Shown: piece after piece, positions 43,781-51,972 of the stretch
Numbering within the stretch: position 1 is the first letter of the stretch
How the letters are laid out: each line of letters begins with the position of its first letter
Source: CAJPQU01 sp052170475
Lineage (GTDB): Bacteria; Bacillota; Negativicutes; Selenomonadales; Selenomonadaceae
Assembly (NCBI GenBank): GCA_052170475.1
Contig: JBQNAL010000012.1
Span: forward strand, 1 to 59,425
Reading direction: 5' to 3'
DNA length: 59,425 nt
Position numbers and translations under genes: made by a program
Notes under the pieces: generated by a model
The model's input: only the letters and a program-made list of their open reading frames with translations
Told to the model about the DNA's origin: nothing
Database searches by the model: none

Positions 43781-44602
43781 TCACCGGCGCAGCTCTTCCC
43801 CCATGCGGCGGCAAGCGTCCCCCGCCTTTTCCGCCAAATCCGCCACCGTCGCCTTGAGGTCGCGGGCTGCCGCCGCCACATCCTCCTTTGCTTCCTCGAT
43901 CCCCGCTTTCGCCCGCAGCGCGATCTCCTCGCGCAGGAATGCCTCCACCAAGAGGAGATCCTCCGGCGTCGTCACCTTGATGTTGCGATAGTCACCCTCC
44001 GTCACGCGCACCGACTCGCCGAGGCGCTCCACCAAAGAGGCGTCATCCGTCCCCAAAAAGCCGTCCTCCGTCGCCCGAAAATGCGCCCGCAGCAAAATAT
44101 CCCGACGAAATCCCTGGGGCGTCTGCACCTCCCAAAGCGTCGCCCGATCCGGCGTCGCCTGCACGAAGCCGGCTTCGTCCACGACCTTCACCGTATTCTT
44201 CTCCCGCACCGCAGCGATGGCCGCGCCGCTTTCCTTCGCCGCTTCGATCACCCGCTCGATCACCGCGCCGGTGACGAGCGGCCGCGCCGCATCATGCACC
44301 AAAATGAGCTGCGCTTCATGGCTCACCTCGTTCAAGGCGTTAAAGACGGAATACTGCCGCTCTTCGCCCCCCGCCGTCACCTTCCAAGGCTTCAGCCCCG
44401 GCACCTTAGCGAGCGCCCGGCGGAGAAACTCCACCTCGTCCGCCGCCGCCGCCACGATCAGCTCCCCCACCGCCGAGCAAGCGGAAAACGTCAGCAGCGC
44501 CCGCACCAACATGGGTCTGCCGCCCAATTCCAAAAACACCTTGTTCACCCCGGCCTTCATCCGCCGCCCCTGCCCCGCCGCCGGAAAAATCACCGAAACC
44601 AT
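43781..44602 (-). CDS. ispD: 2-C-methyl-D-erythritol 4-phosphate cytidylyltransferase with C-terminal extension
   Basis: The 273-residue protein has the IspD motifs FPAAGQGRRMKAGVNKVF (CTP-binding loop), VHDAARPLVTG, VQTPQGFRRDILLRAH and DDASLVERLG, and KVTTPEDLLLVEAFL near residue 215. IspD normally ends about there (225-235 residues). Some 45 further residues (ALRAKAGIEEAKEDVAAAAR to the end) are rich in Ala, Lys and Glu and predicted to be helical. It is part of the classic carD - PIN/TRAM - ispD - ispF neighbourhood. Confidence 0.95.
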   Translation of the reverse strand: MVSVIFPAAGQGRRMKAGVNKVFLELGGRPMLVRALLTFSACSAVGELIVAAAADEVEFLRRALAKVPGLKPWKVTAGGEERQYSVFNALNEVSHEAQLILVHDAARPLVTGAVIERVIEAAKESGAAIAAVREKNTVKVVDEAGFVQATPDRATLWEVQTPQGFRRDILLRAHFRATEDGFLGTDDASLVERLGESVRVTEGDYRNIKVTTPEDLLLVEAFLREEIALRAKAGIEEAKEDVAAAARDLKATVADLAEKAGDACRRMGEELRR

Positions 44603-44662
44603 AGCGCACCCCTCCTCTAAATGAAAGCCCCTCGCAAGTGTTCTTTCATAAAATCTACCCTT

Positions 44663-45562
44663 TTATCTTTCGTGTATGGTGATCCGTTCATCCCCCAAGA
44701 GCCGCCCCGTAAGCAGCGACGACCGCCTGTCATGTCCACGAAAGCCCTGCCGCGCCTGTTCAAGGCTGTCATTCGCGTAGCAATAGCAGCAGCCATGGAT
44801 ACAGGTGTCATACTGTCCAATATCGAAACTGTCCACGCACCGGCAAAGAGGCCGCTGGCTTTTTGCTTTCCCGACCCTGACCGCCTTTCCGGTGAGGCGC
44901 GCAATAAGTGCGCCGTCGATGCACGCGCCGTGGGCGATGCCATACGCCTCAAGCTCCATCTCCTCCGCGCAGGTTTGAAGCGTTACGCCGCTCCCTTTCG
45001 CAATGTTGGACAGCCCCGCCGAAAGTGCATGGATCTCCCCTTCCGAAAGCGCGTGGAGATTCCGTTCTGTCGCCTTTCTCTGCACCTTGGCATAGAGGTC
45101 GATGAAACTGATCACGCACCGCTCCACAGAGGGCGAAAGCGCCGTCAGCGTCTGTTCAAACCACGTCAAGTGCCGGTCTATCGTGTAGCGGTCATTGAGG
45201 AGAATGGGATCGTACCGCCAGACCACGCGCGCTCTGCCGAGCCGCAAAGATAACGCCTGCACCGTCTTGACGATGTCCCTCTTGGGGCGGAGATTTTCCT
45301 CGATGTCCTTCCCGTAAGGCGTGAGGGAAACCTGCACATAGTAGGGATAGGACGTCAGCGCGGAAAGATCCCCGAGCATACGCGCGGGATCTTTTGTCCA
45401 AAACACGATGCAGTCCACGGCGTCCGGCAGGAGGGAAATCCGGCTCACTTGCCTGCGGTTAAAGGGGTTCGCCACATCCACATACCCCTCCCGTAACCGC
45501 TGGCAGAACCAATCAAAGTAGAACGCAGGAATGTCGGTTCGGCGGCTTGCGCTGACGATCAT
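44663..45562 (-). CDS. DUF1848 family protein
   Basis: The 299-residue protein starts with the DUF1848 hallmark MIVSASRRTDIPAFY and continues with DCIVFWTKDPARML, YYVQVSLTPYGKDIEENL and VVWRYDPILLND. A Cys-rich segment CRCVDSFDIGQYDTCIHGCCY (key Cys at C-R-C, C-I-H-G-C-C-Y-C) near residue 250 suggests an iron-sulfur cluster, and the family is thought to be related to TIM-barrel radical enzymes. It stands between ispD and the PIN/TRAM gene, where relatives usually have no gene. Function unknown. Confidence 0.88.
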   Translation of the reverse strand: MIVSASRRTDIPAFYFDWFCQRLREGYVDVANPFNRRQVSRISLLPDAVDCIVFWTKDPARMLGDLSALTSYPYYVQVSLTPYGKDIEENLRPKRDIVKTVQALSLRLGRARVVWRYDPILLNDRYTIDRHLTWFEQTLTALSPSVERCVISFIDLYAKVQRKATERNLHALSEGEIHALSAGLSNIAKGSGVTLQTCAEEMELEAYGIAHGACIDGALIARLTGKAVRVGKAKSQRPLCRCVDSFDIGQYDTCIHGCCYCYANDSLEQARQGFRGHDRRSSLLTGRLLGDERITIHER

Positions 45563-45608
45563 GCTGCCCTCCCCTCCATCATTCGCTGCCTCCCATCTCG
45601 TATCCTTT

Positions 45609-45644
45609 TATAATTCTACTTATAATTCTACTTAATAATTCTAC
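45609..45644 (-). repeat. Three tandem 12-bp units in the DUF1848 upstream region
   Basis: On the minus strand GTAGAATTATAA-like units repeat three times, each containing a TAGAAT or TATAA -10-like box. They lie about 50-80 bases before the DUF1848 ATG. The remainder of 45563-45853 shows no gene. Confidence 0.7.
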
Positions 45645-45820
45645 GAGCCAGCAAACCAATCCTGCTAAAAGTACGGATAAAAGGAAGTCCGTTGAATTGG
45701 CACATCGTTTCCGTCCTATCGGATCTTCGCTATTTGTTGCCTCACGTTATGTGCCACACATAAAGAGAGATGGCACAGCGATGCCATGCCATCTCAAAGC
45801 CGATGTTCGTTATTCTGCTT

Positions 45821-45852
45821 TCGCACGCCGCCGCACGCCGCCGCACGCCGCC
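45821..45852. repeat. Three copies of a 10-bp repeat
   Basis: CCGCACGCCG is repeated three times (the first with T for its first C) immediately past the stop codon of the PIN/TRAM gene. No function is apparent. Confidence 0.85.
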
Positions 45853-45853
45853 G

Positions 45854-47035
45854 TCACACCTTGCGCGGCTTGGCGAAGATCATCCGCCCGGCGGCGGTCT
45901 GAAGCGCCGACGTCACTTCCACGTCGATGGTGGCGTTCATGTGGCGGCGGCCATTTTCGATGACGATCATCGTCCCGTCGTCAAGATAGGCCACGCCCTG
46001 TCCTTGCTCCTTGCCGTCCTTCACCACCGTCACGCGCATGGATTCGCCGGGAATGACCACCGGCTTCACCGCATTCGCCAATTCGTTGATGTTGAGCACC
46101 GGCACGCCGCGCAGTTGGGAGACCTTGTTGAGATTGTAATCGTTCGTGATGATCTTGCCGCCCACGATCTGACCGAGGCGCACCAGCTTGGAATCCACCT
46201 CGGCGATGTCCTCGAAGTCGCGGCTGTCGATCTCGACCGTCATCTTCGACTCCGTGCGGATCTTCTGCAAAATATCAAGCCCGCGCCTACCCCGGGTGCG
46301 CTTCAAAAAATCCGCAGAATCCGCGATGTGCTGCAGCTCCTCCAAGACGAAGACGGGGATGAGCAGCGTGCCCTCGATGAAGCCGCTCTCGCAAATGTCC
46401 GCGATGCGCCCGTCGATGATGACGCTGGTATCAAGGAGCTTGTACTGCTTGGCGGCGTTCTCCTCCTGCACCTTCGCCTCCGCATCCACCGTCGGTGCGA
46501 GGGGCTTCTCCGCCGCCGCGCTCCGTACCTCCCGCGCCTTGGCCATGTCACGGAGCAGCCGCGGAATGAAGCTGAACAGCCCCGCAATGTCCTCGCGCTT
46601 CTTCATCATGAGACGAATGCCAAGATAGCCGAAGACAATGCTGAACACCACCGGGATATAATTGCCTACAATCGGGATACGGGAAAACGCGATCCCCAAC
46701 AAAGCCGCAATGATAAGTCCGCTTGCCAGCCCTACGACTCCCGCCAAGACGTCATAGATGGGCATCTTGTTGAGCTGCCCCTCCACCCAGGCGGAAAACC
46801 GTTTCAGGGTATGAATAAAATACGGCGATGTCAGGCGTCCCACCGCGATGCCAAGCACAGCCCCCACCAAGATGCACACCAAATTCATCAGCGTGATGCG
46901 GAAAAGCCCCATGTCCATCTTCAGGATCTCCGTGCCGATGAAGAGCGTCAAGAGCGGGCTGGCCAAGTGCATCAAGGTCGCTCCGGCCAAGGCCATGAAC
47001 GCGGCGATAAAAAAACGCAATACCTTATCCAGCAT
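45854..47035 (-). CDS. Membrane-bound PIN/TRAM domain protein (YacL-like)
   Basis: The ATG at 47035 has GGAGG 8 bases upstream. The 393-residue protein has four membrane helices in residues 1-150, a PIN domain with LLDTSVIIDGRIADI (residues about 200 onward), FVLEELQHIADS, KIITNDYNLNKV, and a C-terminal TRAM domain with GKEQGQGVAYLDDGTMIVIE. The PIN domain has the acidic residues of an active ribonuclease. In Bacillus the homologue YacL lies between radA/disA and ispD. Here carD precedes it. Confidence 0.93.
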   Translation of the reverse strand: MLDKVLRFFIAAFMALAGATLMHLASPLLTLFIGTEILKMDMGLFRITLMNLVCILVGAVLGIAVGRLTSPYFIHTLKRFSAWVEGQLNKMPIYDVLAGVVGLASGLIIAALLGIAFSRIPIVGNYIPVVFSIVFGYLGIRLMMKKREDIAGLFSFIPRLLRDMAKAREVRSAAAEKPLAPTVDAEAKVQEENAAKQYKLLDTSVIIDGRIADICESGFIEGTLLIPVFVLEELQHIADSADFLKRTRGRRGLDILQKIRTESKMTVEIDSRDFEDIAEVDSKLVRLGQIVGGKIITNDYNLNKVSQLRGVPVLNINELANAVKPVVIPGESMRVTVVKDGKEQGQGVAYLDDGTMIVIENGRRHMNATIDVEVTSALQTAAGRMIFAKPRKV

Positions 47036-47142
47036 ATATTTCACCTCCTCGCAAAATGAACCTCCATTCCTTATTATGAAGTTCTTTTATGAAAAAATGA
47101 CGAAAACCAAAAATATTCATCCTTTTCCAATCAACGCGTCCT

Positions 47143-47649
47143 TCATCCTTCTGGTGCAGCGGCAAACCCGTTGGCGGCTAAAATGGTCTCCAGCCAATCC
47201 TCTACCTCCTCCGGCGTCTGTTCACAAGCATAGACCAATTCACTGACTAAAATCTGCCGCGCCAAATCCAACAGGCGGCGCTCCCCGCTCGAAATCTTCC
47301 GCTGGCGATCTTGGAGGATGAGATTGCGTGCCACCGCCGCCACATCACGAATATCGCCGCTCTTCATGCGGGCAAGGTGCGCATGGAGCCGCTTGTTCCA
47401 GCTCCCCATCGCCTGTTCCGGCGCCCCTTCAAGCACGTCCTTCACCGCTGCCACGCCATCCTCCGAAATGACGTCCCGAAGGCCAATGTGATCCGCATTG
47501 TCCAAGGGAATCATGACCTTCATGTTCCCGATGGGGAGCTTTAAGACATAGTAGGCCTTAGTCTCTCCGAATGCTTCGCAGTCTTCGATGCCGGAAATCT
47601 CGCCCGCACCGTGCATCGGGTACACCACTTTATCACCGATTTGCAGCAA
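47143..47649 (-). CDS. carD: CarD family transcriptional regulator
   Basis: The TTG at 47649 follows AGGGGGTGAGG and gives MLQIGDKVVYPMHGAGEI, the usual CarD start; the upstream open frame is ignored. The 168-residue protein has the RNA-polymerase-interaction (Tudor-like) domain (KLPIGNMKVMIPLDNADH) and a helical C-terminal DNA-binding domain (RKISSGERRLLDLARQILVS, key S-S-x-E-x-x-x-L-x-x-A). CarD proteins bind the polymerase beta subunit and stabilise open promoter complexes. Confidence 0.94.
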   Translation of the reverse strand: MLQIGDKVVYPMHGAGEISGIEDCEAFGETKAYYVLKLPIGNMKVMIPLDNADHIGLRDVISEDGVAAVKDVLEGAPEQAMGSWNKRLHAHLARMKSGDIRDVAAVARNLILQDRQRKISSGERRLLDLARQILVSELVYACEQTPEEVEDWLETILAANGFAAAPEG

Positions 47650-47770
47650 ATCCTCACCCCCTGCCCGCCGACCGCACGGCCGAACCGTGAAGGAAGGCGT
47701 CTGATCCAAAGTAAGCCCCGCGCTCGGCACGGAGCATCGGCGCTACCGTCCAATGCCTATATCTAAATCC

Positions 47771-47776
47771 ATTATA
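47771..47776 (-). promoter_or_regulatory. Extended -10 box of carD
   Basis: On the minus strand TGTGCTATAATGG provides TGC-TATAAT, about 122 bases before the carD TTG. No good -35 box is visible. It faces the sstT promoter across a 125-base divergent region. Confidence 0.65.
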
Positions 47777-47900
47777 GCACAAAATGAACTGCGTTACGAA
47801 AAAATTTTAATCTTACCCTCATTCGCCCCAGATGTCAAATGCAAGATCCTCCCTTCCGGCCGGACAGGCACAGGAACGACATTTTCGCATGGCCTCTATC

Positions 47901-47929
47901 TTGCACTCATCGCGAAAAACATGTATACT
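47901..47929 (+). promoter_or_regulatory. Sigma-A-type promoter of sstT
   Basis: TTGCAC (47901-47906), a 17-base spacer and TATACT (47924-47929), with the TTG start codon 56 bases downstream. Confidence 0.8.
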
Positions 47930-47985
47930 GAGTTATATGGTTTCCATAGCTATTATAAATCATTATGTTAGGAGAGGATGTTGTT

Positions 47986-49239
47986 TTGTTCGGAAAGATT
48001 GGTAAAAAATACGAGGAGACGGCGCTCATTAAGCTCATCGCGGTCGGACTCCTCATCGGCATCGTCATCGCGATGGCTGCGCCGACCATCGTCCCGGTGG
48101 TTTCTATCTTCGGGGATCTCTTCGTCAAGGCACTAAAGGGCGTCGCGCCGATTCTCGTCTTCGTCTTGGTCATGAACGCCATGGCGCAGAAGAATGCGGA
48201 TGCCAGCGATTCCATGAAGCCCATTGTGGGGCTTTACGTCGTCGGGACTTTCTTGGCCTCTTTGGTCGCCGTGTCGGCGTCCTTCCTCTTCCCCACGAAG
48301 CTGCACCTGCAAATCGCCGACGCAAAGATCGCCCCCCCGTCGGGTATCGTCGAGGTCTTGAAAACCCTCATCATGAACGTGGTGGATAACCCCCTCCACG
48401 CCATTGCATCCGCGAATTACATCGGCATTTTAGCGTGGGCGGTTCTCCTCGGCGTCGCGCTTCACTCCGCCAACGATTCCACGAAGGCGACGCTCCAAGA
48501 CATCGCCAACGCCGTCACCCATGTGGTACGATGGATCATCCGCTTCGCGCCCTTCGGTATCATGGGGCTGGTGGCGGACGCGGTCGGGACGAACGGAATC
48601 GAGGCCTTGGTCGGCTATGCGCAGCTCTTGGCCGTTCTCTTGGGGGCGTTCTTCTCCGTAGCGCTCATCATGAACCCCCTCATCGTCTTTTTGAAATTGA
48701 AGCGAAACCCGTACCCCTTGGTCATGGCGACGCTTCGGGAAAGCGGTCTCTACGCCTTCTTCACCCGCAGTTCGGCGGCGAATATCCCGGTGAATCTCTC
48801 CCTCTGCAAACGCTTGGGGCTGAACCCCGATACCTATACCATCTCCATCCCCTTGGGCGCGACCATCAACATGGCGGGCGCGGCCATCACCATCGCGGTG
48901 CTGTCCTTAGCGGCGGCGCACACGCTCGGTATCACCGTGGATATGCCCACAGCGCTTCTCCTCTGCATCATTTCGACCGTTGGCGCCTGCGGCGCTTCGG
49001 GCGTAGCAGGCGGATCGCTGCTGCTCATCCCGGTGGCGTGTGCTTCCTTTGGCATCGATAACGACATCGCCATGCAGGTCGTTGGCGTCGGCTTCATCAT
49101 CGGCGTGCTGCAGGATTCCTGCGAGACGGCGCTCAACAGCTCGAGCGACGTCCTCTTCACCGCCACGGCGGAATTTGCCCAGCGGGCAAAGGAAGGCACG
49201 CTGCGCGCGGAAGACATGGTACCAAAAGCCTTGAAGTAA
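47986..49239 (+). CDS. sstT: Serine/threonine:sodium symporter SstT
   Basis: The TTG at 47986 lies 8 bases after AGGAGAGG, giving 417 residues, close to the usual 414. Motifs of the dicarboxylate/amino acid:cation symporter family are FTRSSAANIPVNLSLCKRLG, SIPLGATINMAGAAITIAVL and the ASGVAGGSLLLIPVACASFG segment (key residues given only in part). It imports serine and threonine with sodium. About eight membrane helices and two re-entrant loops are expected. Confidence 0.95.
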   Translation: MFGKIGKKYEETALIKLIAVGLLIGIVIAMAAPTIVPVVSIFGDLFVKALKGVAPILVFVLVMNAMAQKNADASDSMKPIVGLYVVGTFLASLVAVSASFLFPTKLHLQIADAKIAPPSGIVEVLKTLIMNVVDNPLHAIASANYIGILAWAVLLGVALHSANDSTKATLQDIANAVTHVVRWIIRFAPFGIMGLVADAVGTNGIEALVGYAQLLAVLLGAFFSVALIMNPLIVFLKLKRNPYPLVMATLRESGLYAFFTRSSAANIPVNLSLCKRLGLNPDTYTISIPLGATINMAGAAITIAVLSLAAAHTLGITVDMPTALLLCIISTVGACGASGVAGGSLLLIPVACASFGIDNDIAMQVVGVGFIIGVLQDSCETALNSSSDVLFTATAEFAQRAKEGTLRAEDMVPKALK

Positions 49240-49245
49240 CGAAAT

Positions 49246-49282
49246 CAAAAAGAGCCGCGGCCAATGGGCGCGGCTCTTTTTG
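49246..49282 (+). terminator. Terminator downstream of sstT
   Basis: AAAAAGAGCCGCG pairs with CGCGGCTCTTTTT around a short loop, starting 6 bases past the stop. Confidence 0.92.
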
Positions 49283-49407
49283 CGCTCTCCCCTGTCCATG
49301 CGGCGCACGGGCGAGACGTCTCTTCCGGCGCATGACAAACGGCAGTGTCCTATCGTTCGTTCCGCCACGCAATCTCACGGCCGCCCTCGCGCGATCAAAA
49401 AATTCCC

Positions 49408-49437
49408 TCGACAGCATATAGGGAAAACGACTATAAT
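49408..49437 (+). promoter_or_regulatory. Promoter of the flavoprotein-regulator operon
   Basis: TCGACA (49408-49413), an 18-base spacer and a perfect TATAAT (49432-49437), 53 bases before the ATG. Confidence 0.65.
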
Positions 49438-49489
49438 GAAACTATGTATGAGCCAAAGAGACAACCGTCTTGTTAAGGAGTGGATACCA

Positions 49490-50359
49490 ATGAAGAAAGC
49501 ATTAGTGATCGGAAGAGGGCCGGCGGGGATCTCTTCGGCTCTTTACATCCGGCGCGGCGGGTTCGATGTGACGGTGGTGTCGAAGGACGACGGCGCTTTG
49601 GCGCGGGCGGCACGCGTGGAGAATTTCTACGGACAGGAAGAGCCGGTGACGGGAGCGGAGCTCATCCAACGTGGTGTCGCCGGGGCGAAGCATTTGGGCG
49701 TGCAGTTTCTTTCGGCGGAAGTGGTGGGACTCACGCCGGCGCTCGCGGAGGACGGCTTTTTCGCGGTCACGGCGGAGGGGGACACGCTTTCGGCTGACGC
49801 CGTGGTGCTCGCCGCCGGAGTATCCCGCACGGAGCCGCCCATTCCCGGCTTAAAGGAGTTCGCGGGGCGGGGCGTCAGCTATTGCGCCATGTGCGACGCC
49901 TTCTTTTATCGGGGGAAGACGGCGGCCGTCTTAGGGGCAGGGGAGTTCGCCCAGCATGAGGCGGAGATCTTGTCCTCGACGGCAAAGCAGGTGATTGTCC
50001 TCACGGACGGGCAGCGCCTGACGGCAATCGCCCCGCAGTATGAGGTATACGAGGCGAAGGTAGCAGCCATCAAGGGCGACAAGAAGGTGCGGAGCGTGCA
50101 ATTCATTGATGGCCGTGATGTCCCCATCGATGGACTCTTTGTGGCCTATGGGACGGCGGGGAGTACCGATTTGGCCAGACGCTTGGGGGCGATCATAGAG
50201 AACACGCACATCAAGGTGGACGAGCACATGGCGACAAACGTGCCGGGGCTTTATGCGGCGGGGGACTGCACCGGCGGGCTCCTCCAGATCGTCAAGGCGG
50301 CACACGATGGTACGGTGGCGGGTCTTTCCGTTTTGCGCTACCTGCGCCGGAAAGGATGA
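49490..50359 (+). CDS. Thioredoxin-reductase-like FAD-dependent disulfide oxidoreductase
   Basis: The ATG at 49490 has AAGGAG 9 bases upstream. The 289-residue protein has the FAD-binding ALVIGRGPAGISSALYIRRG, where the usual GxGxxG reads GRGPAG, the redox pair CAMCDAFFYRGK, and the C-terminal GLYAAGDCTGGLLQIVKAA. The second nucleotide-binding motif reads VLGAGEFAQHEAEI rather than GGGxSAxEE, and the HRRxxxR NADPH motif is absent. It may therefore use NADH or ferredoxin, or be a relative of thioredoxin reductase with another partner. A Crp/Fnr regulator follows after 6 bases. Confidence 0.88.
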   Translation: MKKALVIGRGPAGISSALYIRRGGFDVTVVSKDDGALARAARVENFYGQEEPVTGAELIQRGVAGAKHLGVQFLSAEVVGLTPALAEDGFFAVTAEGDTLSADAVVLAAGVSRTEPPIPGLKEFAGRGVSYCAMCDAFFYRGKTAAVLGAGEFAQHEAEILSSTAKQVIVLTDGQRLTAIAPQYEVYEAKVAAIKGDKKVRSVQFIDGRDVPIDGLFVAYGTAGSTDLARRLGAIIENTHIKVDEHMATNVPGLYAAGDCTGGLLQIVKAAHDGTVAGLSVLRYLRRKG

Positions 50360-50365
50360 CCCGCC

Positions 50366-51043
50366 ATGACGAGGGCGACCACGGATCTCTTCATCCGTCA
50401 TTTTTCCTTTTGGCCGCATTTGACCGACGAGCAGCGTACCTTCCTCAACAATCATACCCGCCCCGTCCACTATCTTCGCGGCGCGGCAGTGCAGCGGGAG
50501 ATGGAAAACTGCCTTGGCGTTCTCTTGGTGAAGAGCGGACAGCTTCGCGCCTATGCCCTCTCGGAAGACGGGCGGGACGTGACGCTCCACCGCTGGGGCG
50601 CGGAGGAGGTCAGTATCATGACGGCCACTTGCTCTTTGGACGCGGTGACTTTTCATGTGTTCATCGATGCCGTCGAGGAAACCGAGGCGCTTCTCACCGA
50701 TGCCGGGGCGTTTCGTCGCCTGGCCGAAGAAAATGTGTACGTCCGCTGCTTTGGCTACGAGCGGGCGGCGACGGCGCTCTCAGAGATGTTGCGGCAGTTT
50801 CAGCAGGTGCTGTTTTTGAGCGTGGATCGGCGCTTGGCGCTCTTTTTGGTCGAGGAGAGCCGCCGCCACGGGACGGCGCTCCGCCTGACCCACGATCAGA
50901 TCGCGCATCACATCGGAAGCGCCCGAGAAGTGGTGAGCCGCCTATTGAAGTATTTTTCCGAGGAGGGGCTGGTGGCGATCTCCCGCGGCGCGATTCGCAT
51001 TTTGAACGGCGCGCGTCTGAAAAGGATCGCCGGTACGCAGTGA
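50366..51043 (+). CDS. Crp/Fnr-family transcriptional regulator
   Basis: The 225-residue protein has an N-terminal cyclic-nucleotide-like beta-barrel (with LVKSGQLRAYALSEDGRDVTL) and a C-terminal winged helix with LTHDQIAHHIGSAREVVSRLLKYF. The recognition helix SAREVVSRLL is of the Crp/Fnr type. The four-Cys set of a classical Fnr iron-sulfur cluster is absent; only two Cys are present (about residues 46 and 92 region), so redox sensing by cluster is unlikely. It probably regulates its own operon with the flavoprotein. Confidence 0.9.
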   Translation: MTRATTDLFIRHFSFWPHLTDEQRTFLNNHTRPVHYLRGAAVQREMENCLGVLLVKSGQLRAYALSEDGRDVTLHRWGAEEVSIMTATCSLDAVTFHVFIDAVEETEALLTDAGAFRRLAEENVYVRCFGYERAATALSEMLRQFQQVLFLSVDRRLALFLVEESRRHGTALRLTHDQIAHHIGSAREVVSRLLKYFSEEGLVAISRGAIRILNGARLKRIAGTQ

Positions 51044-51044
51044 A

Positions 51045-51683
51045 TCAGGCGGGCAAAAGATCGGCTAACCGCTCCATGACCCGCACATGGGGATACCGCG
51101 CCAGCGTGGCGGCCGGCGTCGTCCCCGTAGTGACGGCGGCGAAGTCTACGCCCGCCGCTCGCGCCGCCTCGGCGTCCACGAAGCTATCCCCGATGTAGAG
51201 CGCGGCCTTTGGCGGGAGAGAAAGGCGGTGGAGCGCCGCTAAAATGCCTTCGGGCGCGGGCTTCGGGGCAGAGACTTCCCGACAGCCGATCACAAAATCA
51301 ATGTATTTTGCCGTATCGCTTTCGTCGAGTTTTTCCTGAATGCGATGGCTGGTTTTCGACGAAATGATGGCCATGTGTGCGCCGCTTTCTTTGAGCCGCG
51401 CGAGAACTTCCGGCACGCCGGGAAAAAACCGAGTCCCCGGCGTCATGTACCGATCGGCATAGGGCTGATAACGGCGGATAAAATCCTCAATGCACGCCTC
51501 GTCCGTCGTCTTTAAGAGCCGCCCCACGGCCTCCGGCATGGGAAGGCCAATGGTGCGCGCGATGGCGTCGGCGGGGAGAGGCGGACGCGCGAGCTCCTGC
51601 AGCGTGCGCTGAAAACAGCCCACGATCCCTTCCGTTGAATCCACTAAGGTATAATCGAAATCAAAAAGATAGCAGCGATACAT
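51045..51683 (-). CDS. HAD-superfamily phosphatase (phosphoglycolate phosphatase-like)
   Basis: The ATG at 51683 has GAGG 7 bases upstream. The 212-residue protein has motif I FDFDYTLVDST (Asp nucleophile; note DFDYT where DFDGT is usual), motif II MAIISSKTS, motif III Lys in KPAPEGIL and motif IV YIGDSFVDAEAARAAG. It is convergent with the Crp/Fnr gene, with one base between stops. The substrate cannot be told from sequence. Confidence 0.92.
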   Translation of the reverse strand: MYRCYLFDFDYTLVDSTEGIVGCFQRTLQELARPPLPADAIARTIGLPMPEAVGRLLKTTDEACIEDFIRRYQPYADRYMTPGTRFFPGVPEVLARLKESGAHMAIISSKTSHRIQEKLDESDTAKYIDFVIGCREVSAPKPAPEGILAALHRLSLPPKAALYIGDSFVDAEAARAAGVDFAAVTTGTTPAATLARYPHVRVMERLADLLPA

Positions 51684-51725
51684 GATGGCGCCTCGCATCT
51701 TCCGGCGCGCGCCGGAAGGTATTTT

Positions 51726-51767
51726 CGCCCCGAAGGGGAGGATTCTCCTCGGGGCGTTTTTTTACAT
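51726..51767 (+). terminator. Strong plus-strand terminator without an upstream plus-strand gene
   Basis: CGCCCCGA pairs with TCGGGGCG, with GGAG/CTCC inside, followed by seven T. The nearest plus-strand gene ends 680 bases upstream, and the intervening HAD gene is on the minus strand. A TCCGGCGCGCGCCGGA palindrome lies just upstream (51699-51715). Between 51768 and 51972 there is a further hairpin (51837-51860) and the promoter below, but no gene. Confidence 0.75.
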
Positions 51768-51888
51768 TCGCGGACGCGCCTTTCGATTCCTGCCTGTTTT
51801 CAGCAAAATATGATTTACTCATGGCAGAGGGAAGGAGAATGGTTCTCCTTCCATGATGGCGCTTGTGGACACGGTTCAGATTTGGATA

Positions 51889-51916
51889 TTGCTATTGTCC
51901 GATAACTCGCTATAAT
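51889..51916 (+). promoter_or_regulatory. Promoter of the small biotinyl-lipoyl-like and S55 genes
   Basis: TTGCTA (51889-51894), a 16-base spacer and a perfect TATAAT (51911-51916), 56 bases before the GTG start. Confidence 0.7.
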
Positions 51917-51972
51917 TAGGAAGGACAAAGCGACGTCCCACGGCGCGTCCACAAAAGAGGAACGGTGAGGAT

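Noticed and set aside
45821..45852. Three 10-bp units considered as iterons of an origin.
   Set aside because: Too short and few, GC-rich, without DnaA boxes or a replication gene nearby.
45770..47059. Long plus-strand open frame opposite the PIN/TRAM gene.
   Set aside because: It is the antisense of a clear PIN/TRAM coding sequence, is rich in His, Arg and Asp as expected for such shadows, and has no start signal.
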